Below are positions 17,516-26,274 of a stretch of DNA of 55,569 nt, piece by piece (the stretch's first letter is position 1; the number at the start of each line of letters is the position of its first letter). Origin of the DNA: Thalassotalea mangrovi (GTDB taxonomy: Bacteria; Pseudomonadota; Gammaproteobacteria; Enterobacterales; Alteromonadaceae); contig NZ_SWDB01000020.1 of the NCBI RefSeq assembly GCF_005116735.1, forward strand, positions 1 through 55,569, written 5' to 3'. Below the pieces are notes generated by a model. It saw only the letters and a list, made by a program, of their open reading frames with translations. It was not told the origin of the DNA and did no database searches. The translations under genes were made by a program, and so were the position numbers.

Positions 17516-19474
17516 ATGCAACGCTTCATCTCTTTGTTTTTGCCTTTTTTATTATTCTCCCTGGGCATGCTAGCCCTGCTATCGTTATTCCGACTGGGGC
17601 TGGCATTCTGGCACTTTGAAAGGGCGGTCGGTAACGAATCGCTAATGACCCTGCTGTTTAATGGCTTGAGAATCGACCTAAGTACACTCGGCTACCTGTT
17701 GCTGATTCCCGCGATGATTCATCCATTCGCGATTTCCAGTCGCAGGGTTTCGCCGCTGTGGCAGAAATCAATCAAAATTCTGTTTCTTACTTTTGCTTTG
17801 CTGGTCATATTTTTCGAGCTATCGACGCCGACCTTTATCCTTGAATATGGCGTACGTCCTAACCGCCTGTTTATTGAGTATCTGACTTACCCGCAGGAAG
17901 TATTCAACATGTTGCTCCATGGCCACCTGTTCACATTAGTAACGGTGGTGGGATTATTAGTGTTACTGGCAATTGGTTTGTGGTTTAGTCTGGCGCACCT
18001 GCAACTAGAACATCAGCGCCATTCGATACCGAGTCGCTGTGCCACATCGTTGTTACTTACTGCGGTGTTGCTGCTTTGTGCCAGAGGTACGTTGGGACAT
18101 CGGCCAATCAACCCTGCTTTTGTATATTTTTCTGCTGATCCGTTAGTGAATTCATTAGCGCTGAATTCAATTTACAGTGTCGCCCATGCCTACAAGCAAC
18201 TCGGCAATGAAAAAGATGCGGCGAAAATGTATGGGCGGATGGACAGGGACAAGGTTATCGACATTGTCCGTAAGAGTTCGGGTGTAGATAGCCAGGCGTT
18301 TAAATCGTCTCAATATCCAAGCCTGTCAGAGCGGCAGCCAGTGTATCGGGGCAAGCCTAAAAACCTGGTGATCGTTCTCGAAGAAAGCCTTGGTGCCCAG
18401 TATGTGTCGGCGCTGGGTGGTTTAAATCTGACCCCCCATTTGAATGCGTTGTATCAACAAGGCTGGGGATTTAGCCATTTATATGCAACAGGAACGCGTT
18501 CGGTGCGGGGCATTGAGGCAGTGGTAACCGGTTTTACGCCAACCCCGGCGCGGTCTGTGGTTAAACTCGATAAATCACAGCAAGGTTTTTTCACCATTGC
18601 TTCACTGCTGCAACACAACGGCTACACGACGCAATTCGTTTATGGCGGTGAAAGCCATTTTGATAACATGAAAAGCTTCTTCCTGGGCAATGGTTTTGCG
18701 CAGATTGTCGATTTTGATGATATTGCCGAGCCGCAATTTGTGGGATCCTGGGGGGCCAGCGATGAAGATTTATTTGCTCAGGCGAATACCGAATTAAATC
18801 AATTACATGATACGGGTAAGCCGTTTTTCAGTTTGATTTTCTCATCGAGCAACCATGATCCGTTTGAGTTTCCTCCTGGTATTGTGCAGCCCATCGATTA
18901 TACACCTGCACAACTTGACACTTATGATAGCAAAGAGCGCTTGCGACACCAGGCAATACAATATGCGGATTATGCCCTTGGCAAGTTTATTGCCACCGCC
19001 AAATCTCAAGCTTACTGGCAAGATACCATATTTTTGGTGGTGGCCGATCATGATGCCAGGGTGCTGGGTCGCGATTTGGTACCGGTCAATAATTTTCATA
19101 TTCCCGGGGTGATTTTAAACAGTGGCAAAGCTGCGGTGCTGGACGACAGGATTATTAGCCAGATTGATCTAGCGCCGACATTACTTTCCCTGATGGGGAT
19201 TAACAACGTATCACCGATGTTGGGACATGATTTAAATGACATCAATGTTGAGCAGCGGGCGATGATGCAATATGCGGACAATTTTGCTTATATGAGCGGC
19301 AATCAGGTAACGATTTTGCAGCCCAGTAAGGAGCCCAGGCATTTTATTTTTGATACTCAAAATCGGACCCTGTCACCCGGCCAGGCAAATCCTCAGCTCG
19401 ACGAAGCTGCATTAGCGCACGCACTGTGGGGGAGCCTGGCTTATGAGAATGGCTGGTATCAGGCCGATTATTGA
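17516..19474 (+). CDS. LTA-synthase-type membrane sulfatase-fold enzyme
   Basis: 652 residues: five N-terminal transmembrane helices (about 1-30, 45-70, 80-105, 135-160, 172-190), a linker, then a periplasmic alkaline-phosphatase/sulfatase domain from about 275. Metal and catalytic positions include Glu289/290 (VLEESLG), the TGTRS segment at 325-329 with the probable nucleophile, SNHDPF and ADHDAR. Relatives transfer glycerophosphate or phosphoethanolamine from phospholipid to envelope glycans; in a Gram-negative the acceptor may be periplasmic glucan or LPS. AGAG precedes the ATG. It is transcribed divergently from the hemolysin-family operon and shares its box-bearing control region. Confidence 0.85.
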   Translation: MQRFISLFLPFLLFSLGMLALLSLFRLGLAFWHFERAVGNESLMTLLFNGLRIDLSTLGYLLLIPAMIHPFAISSRRVSPLWQKSIKILFLTFALLVIFFELSTPTFILEYGVRPNRLFIEYLTYPQEVFNMLLHGHLFTLVTVVGLLVLLAIGLWFSLAHLQLEHQRHSIPSRCATSLLLTAVLLLCARGTLGHRPINPAFVYFSADPLVNSLALNSIYSVAHAYKQLGNEKDAAKMYGRMDRDKVIDIVRKSSGVDSQAFKSSQYPSLSERQPVYRGKPKNLVIVLEESLGAQYVSALGGLNLTPHLNALYQQGWGFSHLYATGTRSVRGIEAVVTGFTPTPARSVVKLDKSQQGFFTIASLLQHNGYTTQFVYGGESHFDNMKSFFLGNGFAQIVDFDDIAEPQFVGSWGASDEDLFAQANTELNQLHDTGKPFFSLIFSSSNHDPFEFPPGIVQPIDYTPAQLDTYDSKERLRHQAIQYADYALGKFIATAKSQAYWQDTIFLVVADHDARVLGRDLVPVNNFHIPGVILNSGKAAVLDDRIISQIDLAPTLLSLMGINNVSPMLGHDLNDINVEQRAMMQYADNFAYMSGNQVTILQPSKEPRHFIFDTQNRTLSPGQANPQLDEAALAHALWGSLAYENGWYQADY

Positions 19475-20523
19475 AGCAAGTGACGTTGATCTTTAACCAG
19501 TTTATCGATTTGCTCTTTTACCATGTCAAAGGTGATTAAATGCATCAGTTCACCTTTGGCCCGGGTACCAAATGGTATGTCGTTTAACGGTTTTCCCTGT
19601 TGTTGTTCAATGGCCTGTTGATAAACGCTAACCACATTATCCTGGTACAGATAGGGTCCGGTGCGGGCAGGATTTGAATGTGCGTACAAACCAATAACCG
19701 GCGTATTGACGGTAACCGCCATGTGCGCAGGTCCGGTATCGGGTGCGATCACCAGTTTGGCATTTTCCAAAACGGCTAGCATCTGTTTCAACGATGTTTT
19801 GCCAACCAGGTTTAAGGTTTTTTGCTCGCATCTTTGCTCAATTTGTTTCGCTAAATCGACCTCCAACGGAGCCGGGCCTCCACAAAGTACGACCTGGTAG
19901 CCGAGGCTGGCCAGGTAATCCGCGGATTTTGCATAACCCTCAGCATGCCAGTTCCGTTCGGCTTTGCTCGCCGCGGGTGAAATCACTGCGTATCGAGGAT
20001 GATCAATATTCGCTTTTACAAACTCCGTATCCTGCTCGCCATGCGGCATTAACCAGTGCGGATCTTCGGTTTTCACCCCAATCGCCCGGGCGAATGCGAG
20101 AAAGCCATCGAGAACATGTGGATTTTGTTGGGCTTCCACCGTACGGTTGGTAAACAGCCATTGTCCTTCCTTCGCCCGGGCTTTATCGAAACCGATTTTT
20201 ACTGACGCCGGAATAAATAAACTGGCGATGCTGGCGCGCAAGGCAACCTGCATATGCAGCAGGACATCAAATGCCCGATGTTGCATGTGTTGGCGTAATT
20301 CCTGGTATCCGCGCCAGCCTTTGGATTTATCGAAGATGATAAACTCGACACCGGGAAGATCCTGTAACAGGCGATATTCGACTTTGCCAAGTACCCAGGT
20401 AATTTTTATTTCTGGATACTGTTTTTGGATTTGTTGTACCATAGCCACGGCATGACAAACATCACCAATCGCAGATAACCTAAGAATACACAGGGATTTC
20501 AGGTTGGAAAACTGGGCTGTCAT
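19468..20523 (-). CDS. Glycosyltransferase family 9 protein (LPS heptosyltransferase-like)
   Basis: 351 residues, GT-B fold. N-terminal LCILRLSAIGDVCHAVAMV and C-terminal APDTGPAHMAV are the GT9 signatures for ADP-heptose transferases of the LPS inner core. It is closest in layout to WaaC/WaaF/WaaQ-type enzymes, but I cannot tell which heptose it adds. Its 3' end overlaps that of the LTA-synthase-type gene by 7 bp (convergent). It is divergent from kdkA with 45 bp between the starts, fitting a shared LPS-core control region. Confidence 0.88.
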   Translation of the reverse strand: MTAQFSNLKSLCILRLSAIGDVCHAVAMVQQIQKQYPEIKITWVLGKVEYRLLQDLPGVEFIIFDKSKGWRGYQELRQHMQHRAFDVLLHMQVALRASIASLFIPASVKIGFDKARAKEGQWLFTNRTVEAQQNPHVLDGFLAFARAIGVKTEDPHWLMPHGEQDTEFVKANIDHPRYAVISPAASKAERNWHAEGYAKSADYLASLGYQVVLCGGPAPLEVDLAKQIEQRCEQKTLNLVGKTSLKQMLAVLENAKLVIAPDTGPAHMAVTVNTPVIGLYAHSNPARTGPYLYQDNVVSVYQQAIEQQQGKPLNDIPFGTRAKGELMHLITFDMVKEQIDKLVKDQRHLLQ

Positions 20524-20568
20524 AAATGAAGGTCCGCTCCGGGCCTGGCTGTGCCGGCCAACTGATCA

Positions 20569-21342
20569 ATGAAAAGGGTTATTATCTTGAACCTGCAGAG
20601 ATTTGTAAAACAATCCGCATTAAATCTTTTCCAGCAAGGCTCAATTACCTGTGTCTATCATGGACATATTTTAGAGGATTTTGAGCCAGGCATGTTCGCC
20701 GCCGCTTACTGGCAGAAAAAACAAGCCGTGCTTGGTTCCGCTACCGGGCGAGGTACCACCTATTTCGTTGAGCATCAGGGCGGTCAGTTCGTGCTCAGGC
20801 ATTACTATCGTGGTGGCATGGTCGGTAAATTTATCAATGACCGTTATTTTTATACCGGCATGATGAACACCCGGGCGGTGAAAGAGTTTCAATTGTTAAT
20901 GCATTTAAGGGAATTAAAGCTTCCTGCTCCAGAGCCGATCGGCTTTGCCGTGCATCGCCACGGCTTAACTTACTCCGCTGATATTCTTACCGGGCTGATC
21001 CATAATGCCCGGGATCTGGTTGGCTGTTTGCAGGAAAAGCCCCTGACGGCAGAGCAATGGCAAAACATTGGCGCCACCATCTACGAATTTCATCGCTATG
21101 GTATCTTTCATCACGATCTTAATTGTCACAATATTATGTTAGATAACGCAGGCAAGGTGTGGCTGATTGACTTTGATCAGGGCAAGGTTGAAGCACCCTT
21201 AGGTAGCTGGTGCCAGCAAAACCTGGATAGATTGTTACGTTCGTTTCGAAAAGAACTTGATCGTTTGCACGGCTTTCAATGGCAGGAAAGTGACTGGCAG
21301 GCGCTGATGTCAGGTTATCAACGCCTGGAAACTGAACGTTAA
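20569..21342 (+). CDS. kdkA: 3-deoxy-D-manno-octulosonic acid kinase
   Basis: Phosphorylates the 4-position of the Kdo residue on Kdo-lipid IVA at the inner face of the inner membrane. 257 residues. Family landmarks: GSATGRGTTYFV, LRHYYRGGMVGKF, DRYFYTG, and a kinase-like catalytic loop HHDLNCHNIML followed by LIDFDQG (metal-binding Asp). The ATG at 20569 has no strong ribosome site; a TTG at 20587 with AGGG upstream is an alternative. KdkA normally occurs with a monofunctional WaaA, which this window encodes 11 kb away. Confidence 0.93.
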   Translation: MKRVIILNLQRFVKQSALNLFQQGSITCVYHGHILEDFEPGMFAAAYWQKKQAVLGSATGRGTTYFVEHQGGQFVLRHYYRGGMVGKFINDRYFYTGMMNTRAVKEFQLLMHLRELKLPAPEPIGFAVHRHGLTYSADILTGLIHNARDLVGCLQEKPLTAEQWQNIGATIYEFHRYGIFHHDLNCHNIMLDNAGKVWLIDFDQGKVEAPLGSWCQQNLDRLLRSFRKELDRLHGFQWQESDWQALMSGYQRLETER

Positions 21343-21347
21343 GTGGC

Positions 21348-22010
21348 TTACGCGCTCATTTCCACTTCGCTGGCCTGTTGTTCCAGCTGCAGGTAATGGT
21401 TACGGGCTTTTTCAAACTCTTCGCGAGCATTGTCGGTTACATACGGACTTAGCAGGGCGAAAATTTTCAGCAGTCCCTGATACAGGGCAGAATCATCAAT
21501 TTTTGGCTCATCGTGCTGAGTTTGCAGGTAGCTTAACCAGAAGGTTGTTGTGATCCGCAGTAAACAGGTCAAATCATCCAATTCTTCTTCTTTGATGTTG
21601 AGAATGTCAGCATCTTTTAGCGAAACCAGCATGCTGGAAACTTTCTTAATGATTTCCCGTTGAATTTCGGAATAGCGCTTCTTTAGCGATGGGTTTTTGC
21701 TTAGTAAAACTGGCAGGTTTGAATAGAAAAAACGGAACTTTGAGATTAGCTGAAAGACGATATCCATATACTTTAAAATGGAATCGAGCGGGTTTTCTGT
21801 ATCCGACAGGCGTTGGAACTGAGAGATCAAATCATCGGCATATTCGGCATAAATGGCAGAGATAATGTCTTCTTTATTACGGAAATGGTAATAAAGGTTG
21901 CCCGGGCTAATTCCCAGGTGCGCTGCTATGTGGTTAGTCGTGATATTGCGCTCGCCCTGTTCATTGAACAATTCAATACTGGCGAGGATGATTTTTTCTC
22001 TTGTTTTCAT
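21348..22010 (-). CDS. TetR-family transcriptional regulator
   Basis: 220 residues. N-terminal helix-turn-helix (residues 20-50: ITTNHIAAHLGISPGNLYYHFRNKEDI in part) and an all-helical ligand domain with many acidic and aromatic residues. The ligand is not recognisable. The ATG at 22010 is used; a TTG three codons earlier is also possible. An 8-bp-arm palindrome 40 bp upstream (22050-22070) is a likely autoregulatory operator. It is convergent with kdkA (5 bp between stops) and divergent from coaD. Confidence 0.88.
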   Translation of the reverse strand: MKTREKIILASIELFNEQGERNITTNHIAAHLGISPGNLYYHFRNKEDIISAIYAEYADDLISQFQRLSDTENPLDSILKYMDIVFQLISKFRFFYSNLPVLLSKNPSLKKRYSEIQREIIKKVSSMLVSLKDADILNIKEEELDDLTCLLRITTTFWLSYLQTQHDEPKIDDSALYQGLLKIFALLSPYVTDNAREEFEKARNHYLQLEQQASEVEMSA

Positions 22011-22049
22011 TCCCTTCAAAACCCTGAATGATAAAGCGACTTGCTATAC

Positions 22050-22070
22050 TCAAAATTGGATGAATTTTGA
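22050..22070. promoter_or_regulatory. Palindromic operator candidate for the TetR regulator
   Basis: TCAAAATT-GGATG-AATTTTGA: perfect 8-bp arms with a 5-base centre, typical of TetR-family sites, in the tetR/coaD divergent interval. A TATAGC -10-like hexamer for tetR lies at 22045-22050, so binding would block it. Confidence 0.5.
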
Positions 22071-22189
22071 CATCATACACGCTAAACCGGGCAAAAGTGA
22101 AACTTTTTGAGTATTTACTTTAAGCAAATTTTAGCCAGAGCTTTGCATTGCGTACATCCATAGTTACAATGACGAAAACTTCCTGTTGA

Positions 22190-22696
<507 letters not shown>

Positions 22697-22699
22697 CTT

Positions 22700-22741
22700 T
22701 AAGCCATAAGCCATAAGCCATAAGCGGTAAGTGGTAAGTTG
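22700..22741. repeat. Heptamer array TAAGCCA
   Basis: Six units on a 7-bp period: TAAGCCA three times, then TAAGCGG, TAAGTGG, TAAGTTG. It begins right after the coaD stop, and each unit carries TAA, so all three frames are closed. It lies in the convergent gap between coaD and the Mrp operon; a CCCTG...CAGGG hairpin (about 22752-22769) follows. Confidence 0.75.
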
Positions 22742-22790
22742 GCTGGTGATTCCCTGCGCCGACAGGGAATCCTGATCGCAGCTACGCTCG

Positions 22791-24515
22791 CTAGATGTAG
22801 TAGAGTATCAATATCCCGGCAAGCAACAGGGCAACCCAGAATACCATAGTCTCAATGGGCCAAAGCCGGGCAAAATAGCCTTTGGGTTGCTCTTTTTCAT
22901 TGTCATAAGAGCTATTAATTAGCCGTCTCACCCCGACTTTCGATAGCCTTTCCAGTCGATTCATTGCCTCGGTAATGGAATAGTAAATCGGCACCATAAA
23001 CCCTGGCGCCAGTTTGCGATAAAACCAATCAGAATCCAGATTCGTAGACGGCAGCTCTGGCGGATATAAATTCTTCAGATTCAACCATACAAACGCCAGT
23101 GCCGAGAAGAACAACAGCTGAAGCTGGGTTAGTACATGGGTCACGTCATAGGGTTGATAATCCACCTCCCAGGGAAGCAATGCATAAACGGTTTGTGCCG
23201 GGAAGGTCCCGATAACGATACAAAGTAGCGCCGCAATTGCCATAGCGGTTAGCATATTTTTTGGCGGCTCTGTGGTGCGAATACCAGAATCATGAGCAAA
23301 AAATGCAAAATAGGGGATCTTGATACCGGCATGGTGGAACACCCCGGCGGCGGCGAACAATAGTGCTAGCCAGACAATATCATATCCTTCTGCCACCGCA
23401 GCGCTCATGATCATCGACTTCGACACAAACCCGCTGAATAAGGGAAATGCGGAAATCGATGCGGCACCGACGATACAGAGAATCGTCGTTTTCGGCATGG
23501 TTTTGTACAGGCCGCCTAACTCTGAGCCATTAATGCGTCCGGTCATATGCAGTACGGCACCCATGGTCATCATCAGCAAGCCTTTAAAAATAACGTCATT
23601 AAAGGCATGGGCAACGGCACCATTAAGGGCCAGTGACGTGCCAATGCCAACACCGACCACCATAAATCCAACCTGGTTGATCATGCTGTATGCCAGTACC
23701 CGGCGTAGGTCGTTTTCAATAACCGCATAAAAGATTGGGAAACAGGCCATAGTGACGCCAATCCAGACCAACAATTCCTCGCCAGGGAACCCCCTGGCGA
23801 GTGCATAAACCGCTACCTTGGTGGTAAAAGAGGCAAGGAATATTGTACCGGTTGGTGTTGCTTCCGGATAAGCATCGGTTAACCAGTTGTGCATAAAAGG
23901 AAATGCACATTTGATACCAAAGGCCAGGAATATTAACCAGGTGCCGAGATTTAAAATACCGTCATGTCCTAAGCCAATTTCGGCAAACCTGGCGCTACCG
24001 GTCTGTTTCACGAAGATGGTTGCCCCGGCGAGTAATAACACGCCTGATAGCACCTTAATGATGATGTAGCGCATCCCGGAACGGTACGCACGATCCGTGC
24101 GCCGGGCCCAGATTAAAAATACTGAGGTTAACGCCAGCAGTTCCCAGAATACGAATAAGGTGAGTAAGTCGCCAGCAAACACCGCCCCGACCGCACTGGC
24201 CGCATAACTCAGTCCCGCCACATGCTGAACCGTATCTTTAAGATGCAGGGCATAAACCACGGCAATGAATGCCGCTAAGTGGAAAAGATAGCCAAACATC
24301 ATGCTGAGTTTGTCTGCCCGCACAGGCTCAAGGTGATAGCCGAGGAACTCAATGGTCCAATAAATGCCGGGCTCCAGGCTCGCCAGTTGCAATGCGCCCC
24401 ATACTGGGGTCAAAAGCATAACGACGCTACGCAAATGGCCGCGAAGAAAGATGGCAGCAATGGAACCGAGTAACAGTGGCAGGAATGGTGGCAAAAATGG
24501 CAGGCTACTTATCAT
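22791..24515 (-). CDS. Mrp-type antiporter, third NuoL/M/N-like subunit
   Basis: 574 residues, about 14 transmembrane helices plus a longer C-terminal extension ending in another helix. Conserved proton-path residues are visible: Glu in FWELLALTS, Lys in FGIKCAFPF and Lys in SFTTKVAVYAL. It belongs to the proton-conducting antiporter-like family shared by Mrp and complex I. Last gene of the nine-gene operon, overlapping the small 84-residue gene by 11 bp. The C-terminal region after about residue 440 differs from MrpD and may hold specific contacts. Sodium as the exchanged ion is inference. Confidence 0.85.
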   Translation of the reverse strand: MISSLPFLPPFLPLLLGSIAAIFLRGHLRSVVMLLTPVWGALQLASLEPGIYWTIEFLGYHLEPVRADKLSMMFGYLFHLAAFIAVVYALHLKDTVQHVAGLSYAASAVGAVFAGDLLTLFVFWELLALTSVFLIWARRTDRAYRSGMRYIIIKVLSGVLLLAGATIFVKQTGSARFAEIGLGHDGILNLGTWLIFLAFGIKCAFPFMHNWLTDAYPEATPTGTIFLASFTTKVAVYALARGFPGEELLVWIGVTMACFPIFYAVIENDLRRVLAYSMINQVGFMVVGVGIGTSLALNGAVAHAFNDVIFKGLLMMTMGAVLHMTGRINGSELGGLYKTMPKTTILCIVGAASISAFPLFSGFVSKSMIMSAAVAEGYDIVWLALLFAAAGVFHHAGIKIPYFAFFAHDSGIRTTEPPKNMLTAMAIAALLCIVIGTFPAQTVYALLPWEVDYQPYDVTHVLTQLQLLFFSALAFVWLNLKNLYPPELPSTNLDSDWFYRKLAPGFMVPIYYSITEAMNRLERLSKVGVRRLINSSYDNEKEQPKGYFARLWPIETMVFWVALLLAGILILYYI

Positions 24516-24759
24516 AGTAGTCGTCCCCTCTCATCAGGACTTTACGCATCGCTTTGGCGATGAGCACTAGCAGCACACAGCCAATGAAGCCGTAAATTGC
24601 GTAAAATGCCGGAATGTTTTCCCAATCGTGATAAATGTGACGATGGACAATAAAATCGGCCACTACCAATAGCGTACATATCAGGTAAAACACCTTGAGT
24701 ATCTTGTCGATATTTTCTGGCTTATCAAAAAAGTCCGGTTTGTTTTGCTCATCACTCAT
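24505..24759 (-). CDS. Small two-helix membrane protein of the Mrp operon
   Basis: 84 residues: charged N-terminus (about 18 residues with FFDKPENIDKILK), TM1 near 22-39, a His-rich loop (VHRHIYHDW), TM2 near 51-68 and a charged tail. No named family recognised. It lies between two NuoL/M/N-like genes, 12 bp after one and overlapping the next, so it is probably an accessory subunit of the antiporter. Histidines in the loop could take part in proton transfer or assembly, which is inference. Confidence 0.7.
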   Translation of the reverse strand: MSDEQNKPDFFDKPENIDKILKVFYLICTLLVVADFIVHRHIYHDWENIPAFYAIYGFIGCVLLVLIAKAMRKVLMRGDDYYDK

Positions 24760-24771
24760 GTAAGGCTTTCC

Positions 24772-26274
24772 TTAAAATTCCGTAGACACGCCAGGTATCA
24801 GATTAATTAAATCGATAATGGGTTGTGGGAAAAAGAACAACAGCAGGCATGCGGATGCGGTCACGGCAATGGCGATCAAGCTAGGCAATGGCGTGTGTTG
24901 GGTTTCTGTCCATGATTCCGGTTGTTGATTTGGCTCCGCCGGAGTAAAGAAGGCTTTGATTGGAATCGGCAGCAGGTAAGCTACGTTCAGTAACGAGCTC
25001 AATGTCAGCACTGCAACGATGATCAACTTATCTTGTTCCAGGGCGCCGACCAGCAAATACCATTTACTCCAGGTTCCGGCCATGGGTGGCAAGCCGATAA
25101 TACTGAGTGCACCAATGGCAAAGGCAATCATGGTTAACGGCATTTTATGGCCCAGGCCGACCATCTCACTGATATTCTTTTTATGGGTTGCGACCATAAT
25201 CGCACCGGCACAAAAGAATAAGGTAATTTTACCAAACGCATGGGTGACGATATGCAGGGTTGCACCCGCTGCAGCAATGGAGGAGGCCAATAGTGCACCA
25301 ACCACGATATAACTTAGCTGGCTGACGGTTGAATATGCTAATCGCGCTTTTAAGTTATCTTTAGTCGTTGCGACAAAAGACGAGAGCAAAACGGTAGCCG
25401 CGCCGATATACAGCATCAGATCAGTGGTGGCGATTTCGCTCAGGTTATCTATGCCAAAGATATAGATGGCGATTTTGAGAATACTGAAAACACCCGCTTT
25501 AACTACCGCTACCGCATGAAGTAATGCGCTAACCGGAGTTGGTGCTACCATAGCCGCAGGAAGCCAACGGTGAAAAGGCATTAGCGCCGCTTTGCCGATG
25601 CCATAACAGAACAGCACCAGTAACACGGCAATCAAACCACTTGACGATACGTCGTTAAATACGCCTCCGGGTGTAAATTCCAGGGTTTGGGCACTCACCC
25701 AGGTGCCAAGCACAGCAAACAGTAAAAATGCTATCGACGTAGTTAGCAGAATCCCCAGGTATACCCGCCCACCGCGTTTCGCTTCTTCATTGCCTGCATG
25801 GGTCACCAGGGGATAGGTTGATAGTGTTAACAGTTCATAAAAAATAAACAGGGTTAACAGGTTAGCGGAAAAACAAATCGCCATCACCGTACTGATCGCC
25901 AGGGCGAAACAGCAGAAAAAACGCGTCTGGTTTTGCTCATGATGACCACGCATGTAACCGATGGCATAGATGGTGGTGATGATCCATAAAAAGCTGGCAA
26001 CCAGGGCAAACAGGACACCCAATGGCTCGACCGAGAATGCAATGTTCAATCCTGACAGAAGCACGACCCAGGTCGTCGCCATCGGCACCTGATTAAAGGT
26101 GTTATCTGCGATGCCTAGAACCAGGGTAAAAAGAATAACCGCCGTGGCAATGGAGACGGTTTCCCTTAAGTTAGGGCGTTTACCCGCGAACACGAGTAGC
26201 GCTGCACCAATGACTGGCACGATAATACTAAGGTTGATGAGCTGGGAAGGCTCTAAAGCAGACCAGATATTCAT
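24772..26274 (-). CDS. Mrp-type antiporter, second MrpD/NuoN-like subunit
   Basis: 500 residues from the ATG at 26274, which forms an ATGA overlap with the upstream mrpD stop; the frame reaches 26313 but that part would overlap more and has no site. About 14 helices. Proton-path residues: Glu in FIFYELLTLST, Lys in GIGKAALMPFHRWLP and Lys in AVAVVKAGVFS. Paralogue of the neighbouring 500- and 574-residue proteins, forming a trio of channel subunits. Confidence 0.85.
   Translation of the reverse strand: MNIWSALEPSQLINLSIIVPVIGAALLVFAGKRPNLRETVSIATAVILFTLVLGIADNTFNQVPMATTWVVLLSGLNIAFSVEPLGVLFALVASFLWIITTIYAIGYMRGHHEQNQTRFFCCFALAISTVMAICFSANLLTLFIFYELLTLSTYPLVTHAGNEEAKRGGRVYLGILLTTSIAFLLFAVLGTWVSAQTLEFTPGGVFNDVSSSGLIAVLLVLFCYGIGKAALMPFHRWLPAAMVAPTPVSALLHAVAVVKAGVFSILKIAIYIFGIDNLSEIATTDLMLYIGAATVLLSSFVATTKDNLKARLAYSTVSQLSYIVVGALLASSIAAAGATLHIVTHAFGKITLFFCAGAIMVATHKKNISEMVGLGHKMPLTMIAFAIGALSIIGLPPMAGTWSKWYLLVGALEQDKLIIVAVLTLSSLLNVAYLLPIPIKAFFTPAEPNQQPESWTETQHTPLPSLIAIAVTASACLLLFFFPQPIIDLINLIPGVSTEF

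Noticed and set aside
17516-19474. True lipoteichoic acid synthase
   Set aside because: The genome is Gram-negative with LPS genes; only the enzyme family is shared.
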